Below, one piece after another: positions 31,283 to 38,257 of a stretch of DNA of 38,257 nucleotides; positions within the stretch are counted from its first letter, which is position 1; each line of letters begins with the position of its first letter. This DNA is from Prevotellaceae bacterium (GTDB lineage Bacteria > Bacteroidota > Bacteroidia > Bacteroidales > UBA932): the NCBI GenBank assembly GCA_031263185.1, contig JAISGH010000085.1, positions 1 through 38,257 on the forward strand, written 5' to 3'. The notes beneath the pieces were generated by a model, which was not told the DNA's origin, ran no database searches, and worked only from the letters and a program-made list of their open reading frames with translations. The position numbers were made by a program, and so were the translations under genes.

Positions 31283-33616
31283 ATGTCCGATATTCTTTCG
31301 TCCCTCAACCCCATTCAGCTCGAAGCGGTGGAGAGCTACCAGGGCGCGTCGCTGATTATAGCCGGCGCAGGCTCCGGCAAAACGCGCGTGCTCACCTGCC
31401 GCATTGCCAACATGCTGGCGCACGGGGTGCCGCCATCGGCCGTGCTGGCGCTCACGTTCACCAACAAGGCGGCTGCCGAAATGAAGGAGCGCATTACGGA
31501 GGCAACAGGCGAGCGGGCGCGGTACCTGTGGATGGGCACTTTCCACTCCATCTTTTCAAGAATACTGCGCTACGAGGCCGAAAAGGTGGGCTTCACCTCA
31601 TCCTACACCATCTACGATACCGCCGACAGCCGCAACCTGCTCCGCGCCATCGTCAAGGAAATGAAGCTGGACGAAAACGTGTACAAGGTAAACGACGTTC
31701 ACGCCCGCATCTCGATGGCCAAGAACAACCTCATCACGCCGCAGGCCTACGCCTCGAGCGGCAGCATTGCCGCCAACGACATGCAGGCGCGCAAGCCGCA
31801 CATGGCCATGATTTACGCCGCCTACACGCGCCGCTGCGCCGCCGCCAACGCGATGGACTTTGACGACCTGCTGCTCTTTACCAACGTCCTCTTTCGCGAC
31901 CACCCCGACACGCTGCAAAAGTACAGCAGCAAGTTCAAGTACGTGCTGGTGGACGAGTATCAGGATACCAACTACGCGCAGTACCTTATCGTAAAAAAGC
32001 TCACGAGCGTACACCGCAACCTCTGCGTGGTGGGCGACGACGCGCAGAGCATATACTCCTTTCGCGGAGCAAAGATTGAGAATATCCTCAACTTCCGGAA
32101 AGATTTTCCGGAGTGCAAAACCTTTAAGCTGGAGCAGAACTACCGCTCTACGCAGAGCATAGTGAACGCGGCCAACAGCGTAATAGCGCAGAACTCGGGG
32201 CAGCTCAAGAAAAAATGCTTTTCCGCCGGCGACAGGGGCGAAAAGGTGGGCGTGCTGTCCGCCTTTACCGACCAGGAGGAGGGGCTGCGCGTGGCGGGCA
32301 ACATCTCGGACTACCTCTACGGGGCGCAGGCGCAGTACAGCGATTTCGCCATACTGTACCGCACCAACGCGCAGTCGCGCATTTTTGAGGATTCGCTGCG
32401 CCGAAAAAATATTCCCTACCGCATTTACGGCGGCCAATCTTTCTACCAGCGCAAAGAAATAAAAGACCTGCTGGCGTACCTGCGCCTCATCGTGAACCAC
32501 AACGACGACGAGGCTTTTAAGCGCATCGTAAACTACCCCCGCCGCGGCATTGGCGACACCACCATATCCCGCCTCGATGAGCTTGCCTCGAAGTCGAACC
32601 AAAGCATGTGGGACAGCATCCTGAGCCTCACGCCGGAGCAGGCAGACATCCGCGGCGCTGCCTACAAAAAGGTATCGCAGTTCCTGCTCATGATAGACAC
32701 CATGAGCAGCAGCGCCCGCGAGCAGGAGGCATACGAGCTGGTGAACGCAGTGGCGCAGCAGTCGGGCATACTGGCCGAGCTGCACGCCGACAAAACGATT
32801 GAGGGTATTGCCCGCTTGGAGAATGTGCAGGAGCTACTGAACGGCGTTAAGGAGTTTTGCGAGCGCTACCGGGAGGAAAACGGCGAGCTGCCCGCCATTG
32901 CGCAGTACCTCGAAAACGTGTCGCTGCTCACCGACGCCGACAAGGACAAGCCGGAGGAGGTCAACACCGTTTCGCTCATGACGGTGCACTCGGCAAAGGG
33001 CTTGGAGTACGCCTACGTGTACATTGTGGGGATGGAGGAAAATTTGTTTCCGGGCAAGCTGGCAATGATGTCCCAGGCCGAGCTGGAGGAGGAGCGCCGC
33101 CTGTTCTACGTGGCGCTCACCCGCGCCAAAGTCAAAGCTACGCTCTCGTTTGCCCAGTCGCGCTACCGCTGGGGAAAGCAGGAAAGCAACCCGCCCAGCC
33201 GGTTTATTCGGGAGATTGACCCCGCCTGCATTGATATTGCCGCCCTGCTGCCCGACGAAGATATGTTCTCGCAAGACCCCGACGACTACCCGGAAAACTT
33301 CTACCGGAGCAGCCCGCCGCGCTTTGCCTCCAAAACGCCCAAGCCTTCGCTGCCAACGCAGCCTCGTGCGCTTCCCAACGGCGCCGTAAGGGCAAACCAT
33401 GCCTTGCCGCCCCTGCGCTCGGCCAACTTTGCGCCCAGCCACGTGGGCAGCATCACCGTTGGCGCGCTGGTGGAGCATAAGAGCTTTGGACGCGGCGAGG
33501 TGCTGGCCATAGAGGACGTAGGCGGCGACGTAAAGGTTACCGTCAATTTTAAGCACGTCGGGAAAAAGACGCTCCTGATGAAGTACGCCAAGCTAATGCT
33601 GGTGGAAAATAATTAA
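31283..33616 (+). CDS. UvrD/PcrA-type ATP-dependent DNA helicase
   Basis: A 777-residue superfamily 1A helicase that unwinds DNA 3'-5' in repair and at stalled transcription or replication. Motifs in order: AGAGSGKT (27-34), TFTNKAAAEMKER, GTFHS, VDEYQDTN, GDDAQSIYSFRGA, QNYRS, SLMTVHSAKGLEY and RRLFYVALTRAK. The C-terminus carries GALVEHKSFGRGEVLAIEDVGGDVKVTVNF, the Tudor-like domain by which PcrA/UvrD contacts RNA polymerase. A Pro-rich linker lies before it. UvrD and PcrA cannot be told apart safely by sequence alone. Confidence 0.96.
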   Translation: MSDILSSLNPIQLEAVESYQGASLIIAGAGSGKTRVLTCRIANMLAHGVPPSAVLALTFTNKAAAEMKERITEATGERARYLWMGTFHSIFSRILRYEAEKVGFTSSYTIYDTADSRNLLRAIVKEMKLDENVYKVNDVHARISMAKNNLITPQAYASSGSIAANDMQARKPHMAMIYAAYTRRCAAANAMDFDDLLLFTNVLFRDHPDTLQKYSSKFKYVLVDEYQDTNYAQYLIVKKLTSVHRNLCVVGDDAQSIYSFRGAKIENILNFRKDFPECKTFKLEQNYRSTQSIVNAANSVIAQNSGQLKKKCFSAGDRGEKVGVLSAFTDQEEGLRVAGNISDYLYGAQAQYSDFAILYRTNAQSRIFEDSLRRKNIPYRIYGGQSFYQRKEIKDLLAYLRLIVNHNDDEAFKRIVNYPRRGIGDTTISRLDELASKSNQSMWDSILSLTPEQADIRGAAYKKVSQFLLMIDTMSSSAREQEAYELVNAVAQQSGILAELHADKTIEGIARLENVQELLNGVKEFCERYREENGELPAIAQYLENVSLLTDADKDKPEEVNTVSLMTVHSAKGLEYAYVYIVGMEENLFPGKLAMMSQAELEEERRLFYVALTRAKVKATLSFAQSRYRWGKQESNPPSRFIREIDPACIDIAALLPDEDMFSQDPDDYPENFYRSSPPRFASKTPKPSLPTQPRALPNGAVRANHALPPLRSANFAPSHVGSITVGALVEHKSFGRGEVLAIEDVGGDVKVTVNFKHVGKKTLLMKYAKLMLVENN

Positions 33617-33687
33617 CAATTAACAATTAATAATTAATAATTAATAATTAATAATTAATAATTAATAATTAATAATTAATAATTAAG
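33609..33687. repeat. Heptamer tract after the helicase gene
   Basis: AATTAAC, AATTAAC, then about eight units of AATTAAT in a row with strict 7-nt period. It begins in the last codons and stop of the helicase gene. Confidence 0.88.
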
Positions 33688-33748
33688 GGATGAATGTTCA
33701 ATGTTTTACCTGAAAAACATGGCTTGGTACAGAGAGGATTTTTCCCAA

Positions 33749-33787
33749 ATTCAAAATTCAGAATTCAGAATTCAGAATTCAAAATTT
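33749..33787. repeat. Heptamer tract before the DUF3078 gene end
   Basis: ATTCAAA, ATTCAGA three times, ATTCAAA, then ATTT. It uses the same words as the right tract at 11959. It lies just outside the 3' end of the DUF3078 gene; between it and the 33609 tract are about 60 unique bases. Confidence 0.85.
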
Positions 33788-33794
33788 CTACCGG

Positions 33795-34784
33795 CTACTT
33801 TTTTGCAAACCGGTAGGTAAGCCCCACGTTGAGGGATTCTGTCCACTGCAAATCCGGCCCTTTGGTTACCCACAGAGGGTTGCCGGCGCTGTCAACGCCG
33901 TCTTTTGCCGTGTAGCGGTCTTTGTCGCGGTACACCATCCGGTTGAAAAAAACAACGCTGAAAAAGCGGTTCAGGCTAAAGGATACGCTGGTTGTCCAGT
34001 CCACGTCTATGTTTTGCGGGTTGTCCTGATAGTTGGAGAACAGCTCAAGCGTTGTCTTCACGCTAACGTACTTGTTTAGATTCGACACGTATGCGAGTTG
34101 GCTGTACGCGCCAACCTGTGCGCGAAAATAGCGGGGATTTTCGGCAAAATCTATGTCCACGTACTTTGCGTAGGCGGTATCGCAAACAACGGTAAATCGC
34201 CCCGAAAGCGGCGATATTGCCATGCTTAGCCCCCATTCTGCCTGATAGCGCATACCCAGCGAGGCTATGATGTACGCCGGCGCAAAAAATTTGGAAACTT
34301 TTACCAGCTTTGCATCTTCGCCCACATCAAACTGTGTTTTCAGGTCGAGCTGCCCAACCCAGTAGAAAGGCGAGGCCGTCGCAATTCGGTAGCCAAAAAC
34401 GCTGTTGAAGTTCAGCCTGTCTTCCTTCTTTACGGAGGCTGCCGCTTCTCTTTCCTTAGCGCGCGCGTACGCCATGTCGAGGCTGTTCCTGAAAAGAACG
34501 CGCTTTCGGATGTAGGTAGTTGAGCTCAAAAATGCCGCGCGAAACCCAATGGAGTTAACGCCGTCTTTCCAACTGTCGGAGTACTGCGCCTGCGAAAAGG
34601 TAAGCGACGGCATACCCTCAGCGGTAAAAATGGTAGTATCGCTATCGTCGTAAGCTACGGTTGCCGCCAGCTTTTGCTTTTGGTCGTTAGATAGCCATGT
34701 CTGGGCGCGCGCAACAGCCAACGGGTAGCATTGCAGCATTGCCGCGGCAACAAAAAATAAAATCAGTATAGCCGGTTGCTTCAT
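33795..34784 (-). CDS. DUF3078 protein, exported outer-membrane barrel candidate
   Basis: The 329-residue product has a signal peptide (to about residue 28) and alternating amphipathic strands with aromatic girdles to the end (TWLSNDQKQKL, SFSQAQYSDSWKDGVNSIGF, LTYRFAKK). DUF3078 is a Bacteroidetes family; the segments PSLTFSQAQYSDSWKDG and RLNFNSVFGYRIATASPFYWVGQLDLKTQFD match my memory of it. The C-terminal residues fit an outer-membrane beta-barrel, but this is inference. The gene lies 24 bases downstream of manA on the same strand, so the two could be co-transcribed. Confidence 0.8.
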   Translation of the reverse strand: MKQPAILILFFVAAAMLQCYPLAVARAQTWLSNDQKQKLAATVAYDDSDTTIFTAEGMPSLTFSQAQYSDSWKDGVNSIGFRAAFLSSTTYIRKRVLFRNSLDMAYARAKEREAAASVKKEDRLNFNSVFGYRIATASPFYWVGQLDLKTQFDVGEDAKLVKVSKFFAPAYIIASLGMRYQAEWGLSMAISPLSGRFTVVCDTAYAKYVDIDFAENPRYFRAQVGAYSQLAYVSNLNKYVSVKTTLELFSNYQDNPQNIDVDWTTSVSFSLNRFFSVVFFNRMVYRDKDRYTAKDGVDSAGNPLWVTKGPDLQWTESLNVGLTYRFAKK

Positions 34785-34808
34785 CGCTTATCAAATCAAC
34801 GTGTCAAA

Positions 34809-35780
34809 TCAACAAATGTACACCTCCAGCAGCTCGGCTTGCTGCTGCGGCTCCAGCAGCACATAGCCGGTGAGCGAGGCAGGGATAAGCAGCGTTTCGC
34901 CTTTGACAATGCTTTCGGACTGATTGCCGCAGGTAACGGTGGCTGCTCCGCCGGTGCAGATGTACGCCACAAACGAATCAAATTCTTCGTAGCTGCGGCG
35001 TATGCTGCCGGTGAGCGTTAGCTTGTTGGTGGTAAAGTAGGGGCAGCTCACCAGCTGCTCCGGGCGGTTGAGCGCTTGAGGCGGCGCCACCTTGTGCCCC
35101 TGCGCCGCGTGATAGCAGATGACGTCCATAGACAGGTCAACGTGCAGCGGACGGTTGGGCAAGTTGCGCCCCCAGTCGTACACGCGGTAGGTAATGTCCG
35201 ATGTTTGCTGTATCTCGGCAATCAACAGCCCCTTGCCGATGGCGTGGATGCAGCCCGCCGGAATAAAGTACGATTCGCCGGCCTTTACCTTTTCTACGTT
35301 AAGAATGTCCTTCAGGGTGTTGCTCTTGATGTGCTCAAGCATTTCGGTAAGGTTGGTTTCCCTGTTGAAGCCCACAATCAGCTCGGCGTCAGGCTCGGCG
35401 TCTATCACGCACCACATTTCGGTTTTTCCGTAGGCGTGGTGGCGCTGGGCGGCAATAGCGTCGTCGGGGTGCACCTGCACCGACAGCGGCTCGTTGGCGT
35501 CAATAAACTTGATGAGCAGCGGGAACTCCTGCCCAAACTGCTCGTACACCTTTTCGCCCACCAGCTCGCCCATGTATACTTCAATCAGCTCCTGAATGTT
35601 GTTGCCCTTGAGGTAGCCGTTGGCCACCACCGAGAGGTTGCCCTTCACCCCCGACAGCTCCCAGCTTTCGCCGATATGCTTGTCGGCATCAACGTTTTTG
35701 TTGAGGATAGTGCGCAGCCTGCTGCCTCCCCAAACAATTTCCTTAAATACAGGCTTAAACTTTAGCGGATATAGCTCCAT
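34809..35780 (-). CDS. manA: Mannose-6-phosphate isomerase, type I
   Basis: It interconverts mannose-6-phosphate and fructose-6-phosphate. The 323-residue product shows the zinc ligands: Q102 and H104 in LSVQVHPDD, E121 in GKTEMWCVID, and the His of AGCIHAIG near 177. WGGSRL (17-22), ESWELSG and YRVYDWGR are also family features. Length matches the short bacterial class. It has its own promoter at 35873-35880 and a leader of about 85 nt. Confidence 0.95.
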   Translation of the reverse strand: MELYPLKFKPVFKEIVWGGSRLRTILNKNVDADKHIGESWELSGVKGNLSVVANGYLKGNNIQELIEVYMGELVGEKVYEQFGQEFPLLIKFIDANEPLSVQVHPDDAIAAQRHHAYGKTEMWCVIDAEPDAELIVGFNRETNLTEMLEHIKSNTLKDILNVEKVKAGESYFIPAGCIHAIGKGLLIAEIQQTSDITYRVYDWGRNLPNRPLHVDLSMDVICYHAAQGHKVAPPQALNRPEQLVSCPYFTTNKLTLTGSIRRSYEEFDSFVAYICTGGAATVTCGNQSESIVKGETLLIPASLTGYVLLEPQQQAELLEVYIC

Positions 35781-35872
35781 AATAGCTTCAATTTTTGTTT
35801 TTTAGTGATAAATAATAAATAATTCGGGAGGGGGCAAATTTGTAAGGTTGCATAGCTTCCTGTTTTTTTTTG

Positions 35873-35880
35873 CAAAGATA
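35873..35880 (-). promoter_or_regulatory. manA promoter
   Basis: On the minus strand TATCTTTG with TTTG 21 bases upstream (plus-strand CAAA at 35902-35905). One of the best-formed promoters of the window. The gap 35781-35972 holds only this and the leader. Confidence 0.65.
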
Positions 35881-35972
35881 TAAAAATCTTTTCATTTACA
35901 CCAAAAAAAACATCGCATAACCCTTTTGGGTGTTGGGTTACACGATTTCTTGGCGAATTTTACAGCAAAGTT

Positions 35973-36155
35973 CTACTCTTCTACACCCACTGCAATTTTA
36001 AATGCGGATTTGGAAAGTAGCTTTAAGGATTGCCCAATAACAGGAACGTCAAGTACTTTTTTGTCGCCCGAAACAAGATAATTGGAATTGCTTTGGTATG
36101 CCAAGATGAAGTAGCTTATCCAAATGTTGACGTCAAATACGGTTTTGCTTTTCAT
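35973..36155 (-). pseudogene. PIN-domain toxin with internal deletion
   Basis: The 60-residue product begins KTVFDVNIWISYFI, the N-terminal PIN strand with the first catalytic Asp. It then jumps to SNSNYLVSGDKKVLDVPVIGQ, the segment around the last acidic residue near the C-terminus. A PIN toxin of this type has about 130-140 residues, so about 75 central residues with the other catalytic acids are gone, in frame. It overlaps its antitoxin gene by 23 bases. It should be inactive as a nuclease. Confidence 0.75.
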
Positions 36156-36366
36156 GCCGCTCTTTTCTTACCGTATTTACTTCGTCAACAATCTCCTGCA
36201 TTGTCATTTCGTGCTCAGGTGCCGAGCTGTCGAGTTTTTGCGCCATAGCCCGCAAATACATTGTTTTCAGCCCATTTTCTAGCATTGCAGGCTGGCTGCG
36301 CTTCAGCGTCGAAACGTAGTAGCTGATGCGCTGCGCTCGATTGCTTCTTTCAAGTGTTGCTTCCAT
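36133..36366 (-). CDS. Antitoxin of a PIN-domain module
   Basis: The 77-residue product (MEATLERSNRAQRISYYVSTLKRSQPAMLENGLKTMYLRAMAQKLDS...MTMQEIVDEVNTVRKERHEK) is helical and polar, with a C-terminal part of the sort that folds onto a toxin. It overlaps the deleted PIN gene by 23 bases, as in functional modules. I chose ATG 36366 because 36405 lies at the promoter box. It appears intact although its toxin is not. Confidence 0.72.
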   Translation of the reverse strand: MEATLERSNRAQRISYYVSTLKRSQPAMLENGLKTMYLRAMAQKLDSSAPEHEMTMQEIVDEVNTVRKERHEKQNRI

Positions 36367-36394
36367 TGCTGATTTTCTTGTTGAGTATTTTCTG

Positions 36395-36402
36395 CAAAAG
36401 TA
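36395..36402 (-). promoter_or_regulatory. Promoter of the PIN module
   Basis: TACTTTTG on the minus strand with TTTG exactly 19 bases upstream (CAAA at 36422-36425 on the plus strand). Close to the consensus arrangement. Confidence 0.65.
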
Positions 36403-36433
36403 CAAAATTCCTCTGTACCAACAAACCTTTAGT

Positions 36434-36547
36434 AGAGTTTATATTCAATAGATGCTTGCGCCGTCCCTAATGGGACGGCGCAAGCATCCCTCACCGTTGC
36501 AACACAATCATTTTTGGTACGCTACCCAACTGTTGAATGTAAACTCT
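36434..36547. repeat. Fold-back element with a 17-bp perfect stem
   Basis: GATGCTTGCGCCGTCCC (36451-36467) and its exact inverse (36472-36488) enclose TAAT. The outer ends AGAGTTTATATTCAA (36434-36448) and TTGAATGTAAACTCT (36533-36547) are inverse with one mismatch. The element touches the 3' end of rsmG, whose stop begins at 36546, and lies just upstream of the PIN-module promoter. Confidence 0.82.
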
Positions 36548-37169
36548 AATGTTTTTTTACGTGTACTATTTTTTTTGTTTCAAAAAATGCTTCATCAAAA
36601 AAATCGGAGATGGCCATTACGCTGGCTTCCTGCGCCACTCCCTTCAGCTCTTCGGTCAAGTCGCCACCCTTGAGGTAGAGTATTCCGTTGGGGATGGAGC
36701 ATTGTCCGCCGGGGATGATTTTGTCCCAAACCCAGCCCGCAAAGGTGGGCAAATCGGCAACGGCGCGGCTCACCACAAAGTCAAACTTTTGCGGAAGCGC
36801 TTCTACCCGCGTTTGTACGACCTGCACATTGTTCAGGCGCAGGGCGCTTGCAATTTCTTGCACCGCCGCGACCTTTTTCCCCACCGAATCGGCAAGCGTA
36901 AAGCGGCACTGCGGAAGCGCGATGGATAGCGGTATGCCGGGAAACCCTCCGCCGGTGCCGGCGTCCAGCATTTTTGTACCGTCGGCAAACTGCGCTGCCT
37001 TGGCTATGGCGAGCGAGTGCAGAACGTGCCGCTCGTACAGCCGGTCAATGTCCTTGCGCGAGATGAGGTTGAGGCGCTCGTTCCAGCTGCGGTAGAGCGG
37101 CTCCAGCCGTTGCAGCAGCGCCACCTGTGCAGGCGTAAGGTCAGGGAAATATTTACGGATACAATTCAA
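36546..37169 (-). CDS. rsmG: 16S rRNA (guanine-527-N7)-methyltransferase RsmG
   Basis: RsmG methylates G527 of 16S rRNA using SAM. The 207-residue product has LDAGTGGGFPGIPLSIALP (about 67-85), the SAM-binding motif, and WNERLNLISRKD, RHVLHSLAI and VVSRAVADLPTF in family order. The C-terminus (FFETKKIVHVKKH) is of normal length. The stop codon lies in the end of a fold-back element, which therefore adjoins but does not disrupt the gene. Confidence 0.95.
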   Translation of the reverse strand: MNCIRKYFPDLTPAQVALLQRLEPLYRSWNERLNLISRKDIDRLYERHVLHSLAIAKAAQFADGTKMLDAGTGGGFPGIPLSIALPQCRFTLADSVGKKVAAVQEIASALRLNNVQVVQTRVEALPQKFDFVVSRAVADLPTFAGWVWDKIIPGGQCSIPNGILYLKGGDLTEELKGVAQEASVMAISDFFDEAFFETKKIVHVKKH

Positions 37170-37172
37170 GGA

Positions 37173-37255
37173 GGTTAGAGGTTAGATTTCAAATTCCGGA
37201 CGGGCACATTTCAGATTTCATTAGTTTTTAGTTTTTAATTTTTAGTTTTTAATTC
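37173..37255. repeat. Heptamer tracts between MBL hydrolase and rsmG
   Basis: GGTTAGA GGTTAGA at 37173-37186, and from about 37221 units of TTTTAGT and TTTTAAT (five in a row, 7-nt period) up to the stop codon of the MBL gene. Confidence 0.75.
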
Positions 37256-37895
37256 AGCTTTCCGGCTGTAAAAAAGGGTTTTGCCATCTTTCGCTGCCAA
37301 TGCTTGTTTCAAAGCCGTGCCCCGGCATTACGGTGGTTGCGTCGGGGAGGGACATCAGCACAAGGTGCAGGCTGCTCAGCAGCTCGTTGAGGTCGCCGCC
37401 GGGCAGGTCGGAGCGGCCAATGCTGCCTTTGAAGAGCGTATCGCCGGTGAACACCACACCCTCCTTTTCGCTGTAAAGCGAAACGGAGCCTTTGCTGTGT
37501 CCGGGCGTGTGCAGCGCCCGCAGCTGCGTACTTCCGAATACGACGGTGTCGCCCAGAATTTTTGGCGCCGGCGGCGCTTGCAGCGCAAAGCCAAACATCG
37601 AGCCGTACGCGGCAGCGCCGTCAAGGTTGTAGAAGTCGTCGCTGTGCAGGTAGCTGTCAATGCCGTACCGCCGGCACAGAAAAGCGTTGCCCACAACGTG
37701 ATCAACGTGCGCGTGCGTGTTGACAAGCGCAACTGGTTTAAGGTTTTGCGCCACAATAAACCGCTCTACGCGGTCTTGCTCCTTGTCGGTATAGCAGGGG
37801 GCGTCTATAAAAATACACTCGCCGCTTTCGTCCCACGCTATGTACATGTTGACACGAAAAGAGTTGAGTATAAGCGTTTTGATTTTCATATACAA
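37254..37895 (-). CDS. MBL-fold hydrolase (glyoxalase II-like)
   Basis: The 213-residue product has the metallo-beta-lactamase signature HAHVDH (61-66), HTPGHSKGSVSLY, FTGDTLFKGSIGRSDLPGG and MPGHG, giving a full two-metal site. Such proteins hydrolyse thioesters or similar bonds; the substrate is not identifiable here. The ATG at 37889 (MKIKTL) is an equally likely start. It lies 3 bases after pcm, in one operon with it. Confidence 0.9.
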   Translation of the reverse strand: MYMKIKTLILNSFRVNMYIAWDESGECIFIDAPCYTDKEQDRVERFIVAQNLKPVALVNTHAHVDHVVGNAFLCRRYGIDSYLHSDDFYNLDGAAAYGSMFGFALQAPPAPKILGDTVVFGSTQLRALHTPGHSKGSVSLYSEKEGVVFTGDTLFKGSIGRSDLPGGDLNELLSSLHLVLMSLPDATTVMPGHGFETSIGSERWQNPFLQPES

Positions 37896-37898
37896 TTT

Positions 37899-38257
37899 TT
37901 AGCTAATGCCCTGTAGCATGGGCACAAATGAGCACTCCTTGAGCTTGGTTTGCCTTACTCCGGTTTCGCTTACTTTGTCAAAAATGCACATGTACAGCGA
38001 ATTTCCGGAGCCTACGGGGATTACCATTCGCCCGCCTACGGCCAGCTGGCAGAGCAGCGATTGCGGCACGTGGTTTGCGCCGCAGGTTACAATTATTTTG
38101 GTAAACGGCGCGTGGCAGGGCAGCCCCTCAAATCCATCGCCGTAAACAAGGTTGGGGTGGTAGCCCATTTGCGCCAGCAGGTTTTTCGCCGTGCCGTGCA
38201 GCAGGCTTTGCCGCTCAACGCTGGACTCGTCGGCGCCCAGCTCGCAGAGCACCGCCG
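37899..38257 (-). CDS. pcm: Protein-L-isoaspartate O-methyltransferase, C-terminal part
   Basis: Partial: the start lies beyond the right edge of the window. The frame shows SVERQSLLHGTAKNLLAQMGYHPNLVYGDGFEGLPCHAPFTKIIVTCGANHVPQSLLCQLAVGGRMVIPVG, matching the SAM-binding and substrate-loop segments of PCMT (VEI..L, GDG..G, DxIIVTA, LxxGGRLVIPVG). The TCGA segment replaces the more common TAAA. The enzyme repairs isoaspartyl residues in damaged proteins. Confidence 0.88.
   Translation of the reverse strand, partial: AVLCELGADESSVERQSLLHGTAKNLLAQMGYHPNLVYGDGFEGLPCHAPFTKIIVTCGANHVPQSLLCQLAVGGRMVIPVGSGNSLYMCIFDKVSETGVRQTKLKECSFVPMLQGIS

Noticed and set aside
31598-32785. A 395-codon minus-strand frame inside the helicase gene
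   Set aside because: Overlaps helicase motifs on the other strand and shows no motif; a shadow caused by codon bias.
1-38257. tRNA or rRNA genes
   Set aside because: I saw no cloverleaf with T-loop sequence and no rRNA-like stretch; a tRNA scan would be needed to be certain.

Overview
The window looks like chromosome from a Bacteroidetes bacterium, most likely order Bacteroidales. It carries a complete batA-E aerotolerance cluster with its MoxR and DUF58 partners. It also carries families largely confined to the phylum (GSCFA, DUF4465, DUF4296, DUF3078). Upstream of many genes sit -7 boxes of the TAnnTTTG type rather than sigma70-type boxes. The housekeeping genes are visibly GC-richer than the accessory stretches at about 1-2400, 9240-9700, 28120-31250 and 35950-36500.

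Layout. (1) 1-2343 is an AT-rich island: a tcmP-like gene without a convincing start, its three-Cys-motif (DUF5131) partner split by a 96-bp MITE-like insertion, a VapB-type antitoxin remnant, and a repeat that marks the junction with the core chromosome. (2) 2490-9150 holds core genes: GSCFA protein, zinc-ribbon membrane protein, DUF4465 lipoprotein, miaA with a pRiA4b-type gene, plsY, an amidohydrolase and a DUF4296 lipoprotein. (3) 9240-9700 is a decayed transposase end plus a fold-back element with a 36-bp perfect palindrome, followed by ndh. (4) 11126-20888, all on the minus strand, is moxR, DUF58, a BatD-like membrane protein, batA, batB, [mntA, hepT], batC, batD, batE. A HepT/MntA toxin-antitoxin pair with its own promoter-like box sits inside the bat operon. 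(5) 20930-21520 is repeat-rich and gene-free, followed by a 47-codon small membrane ORF. (6) 22001-26123 is a CPA1 antiporter, rny, a probable 6S-like RNA, zapA and a coiled-coil partner. (7) 26386-28116 is an M23 peptidase. (8) 28120-31160 is a second accessory island: a small basic protein, a 110-nt rod-like hairpin, a glycosidase fragment, a DUF3791/DUF3990 pair, three copies of the TGAGGT repeat and a truncated DUF6088 (AbiEi-like) gene. (9) 31283 to the end is uvrD/pcrA, DUF3078, manA, a PIN toxin with an internal deletion beside its intact antitoxin, a fold-back element, rsmG, an MBL hydrolase and the C-terminal part of pcm.

Three patterns go beyond gene content. First, many intergenic spacers, especially inside the bat cluster, are tandem repeats of constant 7-nt period but different words. 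Second, a roughly 85-bp repeat built on TGAGGT words occurs four times, always at the edges of accessory DNA. Third, at least three toxin-antitoxin loci here are decayed remnants, against two that look intact (HepT/MntA and DUF3791/DUF3990).

All calls are from reading the sequence. No database search or folding program was run.
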